Source: a bacterium (lineage in GTDB: Bacteria; Bacillota_I; Bacilli_A; Mycoplasmatales; Mycoplasmoidaceae). Taken from it: a DNA stretch of 8,851 nt. Below the pieces are notes generated by a model. That model did not search any database. It was not told the DNA's origin and worked only from the letters and a program-made list of their open reading frames with translations. Each line of letters opens with the position of its first letter. Within the stretch, counting starts at the first letter, position 1. Both the position numbers and the translations under genes were made by a program. Location: assembly GCA_017394375.1 (NCBI GenBank), contig JAFPYV010000002.1, forward strand, positions 1 to 8,851, read 5' to 3'. Shown in pieces: positions 1-8,200 of this stretch.

Positions 1-39
1 ATGCCTCGTATTTTTCTTAAAATAATTGCAATATTTTAA

Positions 40-63
40 GCAAATAATTGCTTTAAAAATTCC
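40..63 (-). repeat. 24-nt dispersed motif, left copy (inverted)
   Basis: Read on the minus strand this is GGAAT, then TTTT, then AAAGCAATTATTTGC. The copy at 8104-8127 on the plus strand is GGAAT, AAAA, AAAGCAATTATTTGC, so 20 of 24 positions match, including a 15-nt exact block, and the spacing is the same. The core GCAA-N4-TTGC is itself a dyad. The two copies face each other at the two ends of the window. The role is unknown: an operator, a recombination site or the trace of a mobile element are all possible. Confidence 0.45.
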
Positions 64-110
64 TGAATATAAGTAATATTCATTCCAAAATTTTCCTATT
101 AAACAAGAAT

Positions 111-160
111 AAAAAAGCAAACAGTTAAGAAGTAAAATTTTCTTAACTTGTTTTGCTTTC
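111..160 (-). terminator. Hairpin terminator, minus strand
   Basis: On the minus strand an AT-rich stem (8 perfect pairs GTTAAGAA/TTCTTAAC, extended by AAAGCAAAA against TTTGCTTT with a small bulge) closes over an 8-nt loop and is followed by TTTTTTATT. In the plus direction the tail is CTCATT, so it should act on minus-strand transcripts. It would end a gene now lost between it and position 400, or act as backup for the terminator at 396-438. Confidence 0.55.
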
Positions 161-217
161 TCATTAAAATAATTGAATCACTTTTTTAATTTTTGGTATT
201 ATATTTTCAGTTGTCAT

Positions 218-400
218 TTACACGACACCTACAAAAACGTGAGTCTCTCAATAATTTCTATATTTTATGATAAATAATGACTTACTGGAGTTAGTTAGTT
301 TCTTATATTTTGCATACTTAATTCAAACTGTTGGAGTACCCAAAGATTCGTACAATTTGAATAGTTTTATTCATTGAGTTGGCTTTAATTGTTTGGATAT
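218..400 (-). pseudogene. Remnant of a transposase-like N-terminus
   Basis: A 60-codon open frame reads SKQLKPTQWIKLFKLYES at its start and contains KYAKYKKL, ending HVFVGVV before TAA. Three of its Trp codons are TGA (in TQW, TVW and NYW), as in the real genes here. The Lys-rich, helical beginning with QW-I-LF-LYE resembles the helix-turn-helix N-termini of mollicute insertion-sequence transposases (IS3 OrfA type); this is recognition by eye, not a search. The expected start codon position (398-400) is ATA instead of ATG. The protein stops after 60 residues, and no catalytic domain follows, so I read it as a decayed fragment. It could instead be an unrelated small ORF. Confidence 0.4.
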
Positions 401-438
401 AAAAAACAATAATCCTTCCTTTTTGAAAGAATTATTGT
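396..438 (-). terminator. Strong Rho-independent terminator of the minus-strand operon
   Basis: In minus-strand RNA, 14 bases starting at 438 (ACAAUAAUUCUUUC) pair completely, with G-U wobbles, with the 14 bases ending at 406, over a 5-nt A loop, followed by a U run (UUUUUUAUAU). In plus-strand RNA the wobbles become A-C mismatches, so the direction is minus. It lies 30 nt after the stop codon of the polytopic membrane gene and so closes the three-gene operon. It also sits just before the transposase remnant and could originally have shielded that gene from read-through. Confidence 0.75.
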
Positions 439-468
439 CCAATTTTAATGTCCCAGTCTATATATTTA

Positions 469-2640
469 TTAATTGAAATTCTTTTTAACATATGAATTTC
501 ATTTTAAAAATAAATCTTGTTTTTGTGAATTTAAATTGATATTTTTAAATATATCTATTTTTCCAATTTTTTCTACAATTTTAAATTCTAAACCAATAGA
601 ATAAACTATTGATAAAAGAAAATCGTCGTTAGATTTGATGCATAAATAATCATAATATGGAAGAATATTATTTTTATAAACAGAAATTAAATCATTCATA
701 CTTAACAAATTGCCATTTAAATCATAAAATTCAGCTCGTTTCATTTCACTATGAAATTGATTAATTTGACTATAAGGTGGATATAGGTTATAACTTAAAT
801 TAAAATTACTGGAATTATTAATTGAAGGCAAGTAAATATCACTAAATGTTAATTTATCATTAAAGTTAAATTGATGAATTTTATTCAAAGTGTTTTCTGA
901 CAGCCCTAAGTGGAAAATTTCAGAAGGTGAATCGAATGAAGGAAGATATCAACTTGCTTCAGCAACTGCTTGGTAAATAGGAACGGGAATTGATAAAGAT
1001 GATGCGACAAAAATTGAAGTGAATGAAAATGTAAGTACACTTTGTTTTTTTATAATATTTTGTTTTAATGGAAAGTGTTTCTTTCAATTGATAACGTTAA
1101 TTGTCAATACATAAATAATAATTAAATCTTTAATTATTATCATATAACTTTGGTTGAATCCAAATCCTGAATAATCAAGTCTTTGTCAGAAAAATGATGG
1201 TAATGATTCAACTTTATAAAAGCATAATTGAAAAATAAATGTTAGGGTGAGATAAGTTAACAGGAAAATAAATAATAAATTAATTTTGTTTTTAAAGGCT
1301 ATTGCAATAATTAATAAATCAATAAAAATATCAATCATAATTGCAAAGTATAAGAAATAATTGAGTTCAAGGTTTGCAACCATATAATTATCAAAAATAG
1401 ATATCGTGAATATAAATAAACCAAAAATAGCAATGAGAAATTTCCTTCAATTTTTTTTACAATTAAATCAACTATAGTTGAAATTAATGTTTAGAAAATT
1501 TGAATTTCATAATTGTTTTAATTTGATAAAAATTAAATATTTGGTTTTTACCAAATTTATTAGTTTTTTAATGATCAAAGAAAATACTGATAATAAACAA
1601 AGAATATATGTCAAAAAAGGAAGAACGTACAACAAGTTAATTGAAGTAGATGTAGCACCTTTTAAGAATATTAGAGTAATAATACTACTAATATAAATAG
1701 ATAAAATAAAAATAATAACTAAGTTTATTATTAACAAAAAAGAAATTTTGTATTTTTTTCTAAACAAAATAAAAACAAAAATAACGGAAACCATTAAAAA
1801 AGGCAACAGACTTGCTGATGATTCATTAATAAAAAGCAAGCTAAAAATTATTAAAAAAATTGAGTAATAATTAATGATTTTTATATTTAGTAAAAAAGGA
1901 ATTAAAAGTAAAATTATATATGTTGTTGATACGTAGTCACCTTCAATTGTGCGATAGTATCCTTTTAAATTATAAAATATATAAAATACTAAAATACTAA
2001 ATGAAAATAGTAAATAAAGCAAATTTACTTTTCATTGGTATTTATACAAAAATTTTTCACTTGCTTCATAAATAATAGTTGAAGAAAAAAATATAAATAA
2101 GAATGTTGTTAAATAGGGAAATAAAAAAAATCTTTGAATTAGTGGCAAGGAAGCACCATATTGGTAAATTCCAATTGTTAGATATTGAGGATATTGACTA
2201 ATTGTTGTAATTGAAAAATGATTAGAATTTATGGTGCTTATTTCATTCATATATTTGTAATAATACCACATATCACTTTGTCATGTATATTCTTGGTGAT
2301 AAAAGAATAAAAAGAATATAGCAATAAATAGACAAAATATCAAAATAGGTAATTTATTTAAAAGTTGAACATACTGTGACTTTTTATCTATTCAATACTT
2401 TATATTTAATCCAGCAAAAAATAAAATAGTAACTATAAATGAAATCAAGTACAAAATATATAAAACTGAGTAAGAAATATTAAGATCAAACGTAACTAAA
2501 TTGATAATTTCCCAAATTGAAATAATAAAAAGAGGAAAAATAATAGACAAATTTATTCTATTATTTTTTCTTTCGATTGAATTTTTTGCAGATTGTAAGT
2601 AAGTAAAAATTGATGAAAATATCGTAAAAGAAATTATCAT
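469..2640 (-). CDS. Polytopic membrane protein, GT-C-like glycosyltransferase or polymerase
   Basis: 723 residues read through ten TGA Trp codons (two further Trp are TGG). About 14 hydrophobic segments can be seen, roughly at 31-51, 57-78, 97-114, 171-190, 205-223, 238-254, 259-293, 299-325, 335-357, 400-416, 425-447, 452-473, 500-518 and 533-552, then a soluble tail of about 170 residues (553-723). The first large loop (115-170) carries SDMWYYYKYM with Asp123 and then a QYPQYL block. An acidic residue followed by an aromatic/His stretch and a YP motif in the first outer loop, plus a C-terminal outer domain ending in a KIDIFKN-like strand, is the general plan of GT-C lipid-sugar-dependent glycosyltransferases. 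A Wzy-type polymerase is the main alternative. The start is the ATG 61 nt after glycosyltransferase A stops. It is last in the operon. The exact substrate cannot be told. Confidence 0.7.
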
Positions 2641-2652
2641 TTTGTCTTTATT

Positions 2653-2658
2653 ATTATA
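2653..2658 (-). promoter_or_regulatory. Possible internal -10 box before the membrane gene
   Basis: TATAAT on the minus strand ends 12 nt before the ATG at 2640. No recognisable -35 box stands 17 nt upstream. If used, transcripts would carry almost no leader. In so AT-rich a gap a chance match is quite possible. Confidence 0.25.
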
Positions 2659-2664
2659 TCTAAA

Positions 2665-2677
2665 AACTATAATAGTT
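2665..2677. promoter_or_regulatory. Perfect 6-1-6 palindrome AACTATAATAGTT
   Basis: The arms AACTAT and ATAGTT are exact reverse complements around one A. It lies in the 61-nt gap between glycosyltransferase A and the membrane gene, just upstream of a possible -10 box. Its layout (6-1-6, central ATAAT) matches the dyad at 5071-5083 in the divergent promoter. A regulator site is possible; a small RNA hairpin with a 1-nt loop is not. Confidence 0.3.
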
Positions 2678-2700
2678 GCTATTGTTAAAGACTTGTCTTT

Positions 2701-2728
2701 GCTATTTTAAATATTCATTAAAAATAGC
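2701..2728 (-). other. Hairpin across the stop codon of glycosyltransferase A
   Basis: GCTATTTT and AAAATAGC form an exact 8-bp stem around a 12-nt loop, and the stop codon (2702-2704) lies in the stem. No U run follows on the minus strand, so it is not a standard terminator. It could influence transcript stability or expression of the next gene. Confidence 0.35.
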
Positions 2729-3832
2729 AAGTCATTTTTCATTGAAAGTTTTTTCACTTAAATTTTTGCAAGCAAAATTATATGAATTTCTACATAATTG
2801 ACGATACGCATCACTATCTAAATTGTATATTTCATTAATTTGCTTTGCGTATTCATCAATACTTTGATTATTTTTAAGTAGGAAACCATTATTATTATTG
2901 TTAACTAGATATCTAGCATCTAAAAAACTATCTTTAACAATAATTGGTACTCCTGCTGCTAAAGATTCTACAAGACTAAAACCAAATCCTTCACAATTGC
3001 TCATTAATATCATATATTTATACTTTTTAATTAAATTATTGGAATCCTTATCTTGATTAAGAAAACCTTTATAATTTTTACCTAATTCTTTAATAATTTC
3101 TTCATTCCCTTTTCCATAAAAATCAATTAAATTTATATTGTGATTAATTCTATTAATTAATGAAACATTCTTTTGACTATCATCGATGCGTCCAAAATAA
3201 ATAATATTTTTTCGTAAGAATAACGATTTTTCAAAATCAACTTCTGATCAATTGGAAATCTTAGTGCTCAAATTAATACATCATGAATTAAAAGAATCTA
3301 ATCGATGATTTTTAACATATGTATTATCTAATTCACTAAACAAAATTAAATTTCTTGCTAAAAGTAAATTATTTTTTATTCCAAAAAATCATTTTCCGAT
3401 TTTTACAATTTGTCTTTTCAATGGCTTGTATATTTCAGAGTTATAAAATTCTGGAGCCATATGTTGAATTCATAAATAATTATTATTTTTATATATTTTT
3501 TTAAATGTAGAAAAAGTTGAGTCTATTATTAAATCATAGTGATTTTTACTGTTTAAATCGTAAACTATTTTTCTCATTTTTAAAATATTTATACCTCATT
3601 CAAGAAAATTATACTGGTTAGGAATTCTAGATATTTTAAAAGGTTTAATATAAAAATAATTACATAGCTCATTCTTATTATTCTTTTGAAGTGCTGGAAA
3701 AGCACAAACTTGATCAATTTGTACATTATTAAAATTATTCTTAATAATATTAATTAACTGGTGATTATATTTTTGAGTTCCACCCATTTCAAAATCGGGG
3801 CTAATTTCAATTAATAGAACTTTTTTATTCAT
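2702..3832 (-). CDS. Family-4 type glycosyltransferase A (GT-B fold)
   Basis: 376 residues, with all Trp codons I examined being TGA. The N-terminal Rossmann half begins MNKKVLLIEISPDFEMGG, with the Gly-Gly loop at 17-18 and QKYN after it, and contains DLIIDST and YLWIQH. The C-terminal half starts at IIYFGRID and holds NLIDFYGKGN, the EX7E motif (Glu281 and Glu289 in EGFGFSLVESLAAG) and PIIVKDSF. These are the donor nucleotide-sugar binding features of retaining GT4/Glycos_transf_1 enzymes. The length is normal for the family. It should act at the cytoplasmic membrane face, adding a sugar to a lipid-linked glycan. It begins 2 nt after glycosyltransferase B stops and the two are clearly related along their whole length, so they look like a tandem duplication translated together. 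Donor and acceptor are unknown. Confidence 0.88.
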
Positions 3833-3834
3833 AT

Positions 3835-4971
3835 TTACTTCAAATATTTATTAAAAATATCCATTCACTTATTTATAAATTCTGACTCACTTAAATTTCT
3901 ACAAGCAAAATTGTATGCGTTCTTACATAATTGCAAATATTCATTTTCATTTATTGAATAAATATCTTTGATTTGGGTTGCATATTCTTCAATTGTTAAA
4001 TTATTGTTTAGCAAAAAACCATTTTGATTATTATTTGTTAAATAACTGGCATTGATAAATGTATCTCTAACAATAATTGGGACTCCACAAGCCAAAGCTT
4101 GAACTAAACTAAAAGAAAAACCTTCATGTTTGCTCATAAGAATCATAAATTTATATTTATTTATTAGTTCCAACGGAGAAATTAAGGGATTTATGTATCC
4201 TTTATAACTATCACCTAATTGTTTAATTATTTCTAAATTCCCTTCTCCATAAAAATCAATTAAATTTATTTTCTTATTTATTTCTAACAGTAAACTTAAA
4301 TTTTTTTGTTCTTCATCAATTCTCCCAAAATAAATAATTTTTTTTCTACATTTACTTTGAGTATTTAATTCATCTTTTGAAATTTGCAATATTTTGCTAC
4401 AAAGATTAATGCAGTAATAAATAAAATCATTTTTTCTTAAAGTCTCAAGATAATCAAGATTATTTTCATTATAAAGTACTAAATTTTTGGCAAATAAAAA
4501 ATTATTTTTGAATCCTAATAGTCGTTTAATAATATTTTTAAAACTAAGTTTTTTAATTAGCAGTTTTTCAAAACTATCGTGCTGAACTCATAAATACTGA
4601 TTCATTTTAAAAAATTTGCTAAAAGTGATAATTGCACTTCCATCAATAATTAGATCATATTGATTTTTTTTCTCTAATTTGTAAACCAATTTTTTAAATT
4701 TAAATGAATTTAAGGTAAATCCTATTAAATCAGATATAGATTGAGTATCATTACATTTTCATTTTGAAACTAAAAAATAATATTTACAATTATCATCATC
4801 ATTTATAATTTCTTGATTTTTAGGTTCGTACATGCAAACTTTATCTACTTTAACATTTTTATAATTGTTTTTTAATATCGAACTTAATAAGTAATTGTAT
4901 TTTTCAACACCACCAATTTCAAAGTCAGGATGTCGTTCAATAATTAGTACTTTTTTATTCTTATTCATCAT
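3835..4971 (-). CDS. Family-4 type glycosyltransferase B with altered EX7E motif
   Basis: 378 residues from the first of two adjacent ATGs (4971; the next is 4968). The beginning, KKVLIIERHPDFEIGGVEKYN, has the GT-B Gly-Gly loop at 20-21. DLIID and YLWVQH lie mid N-domain, IIYFGRID starts the C-domain near 212, and LIDFYGEGN and PIIVRDTF follow. The catalytic-region motif reads HEGFSFSLVQALACG: Glu283 is kept but the second Glu of EX7E is Gln291 (codon CAA). In this family that residue contacts the donor sugar nucleotide, so activity or donor choice may differ; known EX7E variants can still be active, so this does not prove loss. It is first in the minus-strand operon, with a likely promoter at 5013-5018. 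No other damage is seen; the frame is intact throughout. Confidence 0.87.
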
Positions 4972-5012
4972 ATTTATTTAAATATTTTTAAATATGAAAT
5001 GTTTAATGTTTA

Positions 5013-5018
5013 ATTATA
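5013..5018 (-). promoter_or_regulatory. -10 box for the minus-strand operon
   Basis: A perfect TATAAT on the minus strand, about 41 nt before the ATG of glycosyltransferase B. The region 17 nt upstream is AT-only and has no good -35 box, which is common in mollicute promoters. It is the best promoter candidate on this strand of the divergent gap. Confidence 0.5.
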
Positions 5019-5065
5019 TTTTTATATGAAAGTAAATAAATTATTTATTTTTATTTTTGACTATT

Positions 5066-5071
5066 TAAAAT
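5066..5071 (+). promoter_or_regulatory. Possible -10 box for the flippase operon
   Basis: TAAAAT matches TATAAT at 5 of 6 bases and stands 25 nt before the ATG at 5097. A TTGACT at 5057-5062 looks like a -35 box but is only 3 nt away, too close to pair with it. The predicted start of transcription would fall inside the dyad at 5071-5083. Confidence 0.3.
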
Positions 5072-5083
5072 ACCATAATGGTA
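5071..5083. promoter_or_regulatory. Perfect 6-1-6 palindrome TACCATAATGGTA, operator candidate
   Basis: The arms TACCAT and ATGGTA are exact reverse complements around one A. It is notable because its four G/C bases stand out in a gap that is otherwise nearly all A and T. It overlaps the likely transcription start of the flippase operon and lies about 53 bp upstream of the -10 box of the opposite operon, so one bound protein could affect both. No regulator gene is visible in the window. Confidence 0.4.
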
Positions 5084-5096
5084 ATAACTGTTGCAA

Positions 5097-6875
5097 ATGC
5101 TTAAATTTAATTTAAAAACTAAATATTTTAATACATTTAAAATTAAAGACCAGAGTGACAAGAAGAAAATCTTAATTAACTTATTTTTATACTATGGATT
5201 AAGAATTTTTGTTCTTTCTTATGGGATAATTCGTATTTTTCTAATCAACATTTATTTAGGAGTTAGCAATTTTGGATTATTAAATATCATGATGCTTGTT
5301 GCTCCAATTTCTTTATTTATGATTATTGGATTCCAAAATAAATGTAATTTTGTCTTATATAAATATGCATTAACAGATGATTATAAAAGCTTAAATAAAA
5401 TTATTAACGAGCAGATTAAGGAACTTCGTTTCTTTTGCTTTTTGTCACTCTTTGTTTTAGCTGGTTTAATGTCTATTACTTACTTTTTTGTTAATTCGCC
5501 TGGACTTACTCATTTAGCAGCTTGCTTATTAGTGCTGGCAAATTCAATTGGAATTTTATCAGTTGGAATAGTACTGCCATATGTTCAATGATATCTAAAC
5601 GCTTTAAATTTAAATTATGTTTATGATATCTGAGAAATAATTTTCTCAACTGTTTTTAATATTGCCTCCTTTATTCTAATCATCTTATTTGGACTTCGAG
5701 TTTTTCATTTTGCAAATTCTAATTATGAACAAGGATCGACCTACATTGTTCTAATCATTACTTTTTTACTTACTGTTAGATTTATGCTTGCAAATGTTAT
5801 TTTGAATTTGCAAAAGAAAAAATATATGCCCTGGTTCAAACGCGAAAAAGTTGGTAAGGTTCAACTTTTTACCAAAAATAATTTAAGCTACATTGCGTTT
5901 GAATTATTAGCACAACTATCAATGGGATTAATTCCACTTTCTTTCTTCATACTTAGTATCTTTGTCCATCTTGCTACCATGCTATCTGGAATTTACTATT
6001 CTTATATGACATTTGTTTTAGTTATTTCAATGCTTGGTTGAGTTATCACTGCTATCAAACCTTACATGGCCAAATATGTCATAAATAACACACCACGTAA
6101 AGTTTATGACTTCAATAAATTATTGTCCAGTATATTCATCTTTTTAGGAATTTTATTGTTAATCAATTTTGTAATAGTTTCTCCTTATATAATGGTTTTT
6201 TCTAAAAGTTATTTTTGCTTTTGGTTTGCTTTTATAATTGGGCTTAACAATTTAGTATCAACTGTTAAAATTGTTGAAGAAGCATTTATTTATTTGGATG
6301 GAAAACCAGAAAAATATTGAAAATTGACTTTTTATGAAATTATTATTGGAATAATAGGATTAATTATTGGTTTACTCATAGTCTTTTACGTTCCTTCTTT
6401 TAGTAAGGATGTATTCAATTTAATATACGTTATTATCACTAGTGAATTAATCATGCGCTTTTTCAAATATATTCTCAATCTAATTTATTTAAATAAGTTT
6501 GTTTACCAAGTCAAATTTAAAAAATTTATTCATGACTATTGATTAATTTATCTCTTTTGGATTGCTGTATTTTTATTTATTATTTGTTTCTTAAGTATTA
6601 ATCAATATATTGCATCACTTCAAGCAAAATATACTAAGGATGTAATGTATAGTATTTTTGCTAATGGATCAATTAACTTCATTATTAATGACAACATTAA
6701 TTTAATAAATTATGGAAATTTATTCTTAGCATTAATTTTAATCAATTTAGGATTTATCATTTCACTTGTAGTTTACATTAAATGGTTCAATCCTAAAATT
6801 TGAGGTTATATTAAAGATATATCTATTTCAACTAAAAATAAATGGGAACAAAAAATTTTATGAAGAAAATTCTAA
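5097..6875 (+). CDS. Wzx/MATE-type lipid-linked oligosaccharide flippase
   Basis: 592 residues, with seven TGA and five TGG Trp codons. After a short basic cytoplasmic start (MLKFNLKTKY..DKKK) about 14 hydrophobic segments follow, near 28-54, 61-79, 113-131, 139-163, 178-200, 215-236, 266-290, 297-320, 343-368, 372-390, 411-433, 441-466, 483-500 and 541-561. The block RIFLINIYLGVSNFGLLNI followed by a TM with IIGFQN and YKYAL matches the first repeat of polysaccharide-export flippases (MOP superfamily). It is longer than usual for Wzx (about 400-500), the excess being a 40-residue polar loop (501-540) and a basic tail. ATG 5097 was chosen; an in-frame TTG lies two codons upstream and a stop (TAA, 5085-5087) just before that. 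It would move lipid-linked glycan across the membrane. Its last 16 nt overlap the next gene. Confidence 0.8.
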
Positions 6876-8008
6876 TAATTATGCCAAATGACTTCAGTAA
6901 TTTAGCTGGAACTGAAAATTACAATTTATTTTTAATGAATATTCTTTTTACTTATTACTCAAATTTTGAAATTGATCTTTTTAGTGTTGATTGCAAAACC
7001 ACTCCAGTTCTCCCTCCAAAATATTCCACCAAATTTGTGTATTATCATTTTGATAAATATTTTGGTACAAATTCATTAATTAAAAAAGCTTATTCTTTAT
7101 TTAGCAATGCTATTGAGTGTCGAAAAGAATTTAAGAAAATTTATAAAAAATATGATTTAATTTTAGATTCCTCCCAAATTGGTTTTCCAAAAGCAAGACA
7201 ATTAAAAAATTATTATTTGATTCAACATCTTGATTTCAAACAATATTATTTAGCTAAATTTATTAGTAAACAAGGAATAAATAGTTGAATCCGGAAATTG
7301 ATTAGACACTTAACTAATACTTATAATTTAGTAAAGTTTACTAATAATTTAGTTGTTTTTGATAAACCAAACCAAGAATTTATTAGTTCTTATTGCCCAA
7401 ACGCAAATATATTTGCAATCTCCCTTCCGTCAAAAATTAATTCAATTTCCATTAGTGAATTAAATAGTGCAAAACGTAATCATTGTATTTTTTTGGCTCG
7501 TTTAAGTGAACAAAAAAATATTAGTGCTTTAATTCAAATCAATAAGCAACTTAATTCAATTGATTTTTATGGTAAGTCTAATGATGCTTATGGTGAAAAA
7601 TATAAGCAAGAACTTATCAAAAATAATTGATATAAAGGATCACTTAACGGTAAACAAGAGTTAATAGATACGTTAAAAAATTACAAGTACATGATTCTTT
7701 ATAGCAAATATGAAGGTTTTCCTTTTAGTTTAGTTGAAGCTTTAAGTCAAGGATTACCTATCATCGTAAAAAATACTTTTTTATCTGCTTCTTATTTGTG
7801 TAATAGTAAGACTGGTTTATTATTGCCTCAAGATACTAGCGTTGAAGAAGATATTGAATTGATTAAAAAATTCCTTGCAATTTCAGATGAAAAATATCAC
7901 CAACTTCAAATCAACTGTATTAATTTCTATAATGAAAATTTAAATACTGATATATTTACCAATAAATGAATGAAAATATTTGATATATATCTTAAACGGC
8001 AAAATTAA
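6860..8008 (+). CDS. Family-4 type glycosyltransferase C (GT-B fold)
   Basis: 382 residues from ATG 6860, with three TGA Trp codons. The start MKKILIIMPNDFSNLAGTEN aligns with the beginnings of the other three enzymes; a further in-frame ATG at 6842 would add six residues not shared by them. The N-terminal half has DLILDSS and YLIQH. The C-terminal half has IFLARLSEQKN (GR of the paralogues is here AR), SIDFYGKSN, an intact EX7E motif (Glu285 and Glu293 in EGFPFSLVEALSQG) and PIIVKNTF. The gene overlaps the flippase by 16 nt, which implies translational coupling and work on the same glycan. It is the most diverged of the four, especially in residues 30-210, so its acceptor probably differs. 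Donor sugar unknown. Confidence 0.87.
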
Positions 8009-8103
8009 TTATTTCATAATCATTTTAGTGATACTAATTTCTTCCTTTCATGTTTAAATACTTAAATACTGATTTACTAATTTGGAAAATCAATTTGTTC
8101 GAT

Positions 8104-8127
8104 GGAATAAAAAAAGCAATTATTTGC
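8104..8127 (+). repeat. 24-nt dispersed motif, right copy
   Basis: GGAAT, AAAA, AAAGCAATTATTTGC; the partner is at 40-63 on the opposite strand. Here the motif ends 73 nt before the ATG of glycosyltransferase D and 28 nt before a TATAAA box (8156-8161), which is the usual position of an activator or upstream promoter element. That function is inference from position only. Confidence 0.45.
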
Positions 8128-8185
8128 AGTAATAGAAGTTATTTATTAAGTCGATTATAAAATATTATGGATTTTATTAAAAATT

Positions 8186-8191
8186 TATAAT
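8186..8191 (+). promoter_or_regulatory. -10-like box close to gene D
   Basis: Perfect TATAAT only 9 nt before the ATG at 8201, which would give a nearly leaderless mRNA. TATAAA at 8156-8161 is the alternative, with a leader of about 33 nt. Neither has a clear -35 box. Confidence 0.3.
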
Positions 8192-8200
8192 TTTATTTGT

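Larger units (their letters stand above)
1..217. other. Gene-free stretch at left edge
   Basis: No coding region can be supported here. A minus-strand 17-codon ORF (217 down to 164) starts at an ATG one base after the stop of the transposase remnant and ends just before a hairpin; I regard it as chance or decayed sequence. The stretch holds the left copy of a 24-nt motif (40-63), the word AATAATTGC twice with a 22-bp period (21-29 and 43-51), and a minus-strand terminator (111-160). A minus-strand gene may begin beyond the left edge, but nothing in the window proves it. Confidence 0.6.
8009..8200. other. Intergenic gap between glycosyltransferases C and D
   Basis: No coding potential seen. 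From left to right it holds a small 5-3-5 dyad TTAGT-GAT-ACTAA (8025-8037) followed by a pyrimidine-rich tail, which could be a weak terminator for gene C, an 8-bp tandem repeat TTAAATAC twice (8054-8069), the right copy of the 24-nt motif (8104-8127), and several -10-like boxes before gene D. Confidence 0.5.

Noticed and set aside
36..60. Hairpin around GCAAATAATTGC as a terminator
   Set aside because: Short AU stem with a bulge and no U run following it in either direction; better treated as part of the 24-nt motif.
1451..1458. Eight-base homopolymers in coding regions (also 2123-2130, 4338-4345, 4664-4671) as phase-variation switches
   Set aside because: Runs of eight A or T are expected at this base composition and none sits near a start codon or promoter spacer; no frameshift is seen.
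1478..1696. Plus-strand ORF of 72 codons
   Set aside because: It lies antisense within the 723-codon membrane gene, has no recognisable protein features and begins at an unsupported start.
469..2640. Apparent set of short minus-strand ORFs or a heavily broken gene
   Set aside because: All pieces are in one frame and every break is TGA, which codes for Trp here; no TAA or TAG interrupts the frame.
5078..5104. Tiny ORF (8 codons) overlapping the flippase start, as a leader peptide
   Set aside because: Its ATG is part of the palindrome and there is no ribosome site or attenuator-like structure; most likely chance.
6842..6859. Upstream ATG as start of glycosyltransferase C
   Set aside because: It adds six residues absent from the three paralogues, all of which start directly with a Lys-rich MKK/MNKK-type sequence, so 6860 fits better.
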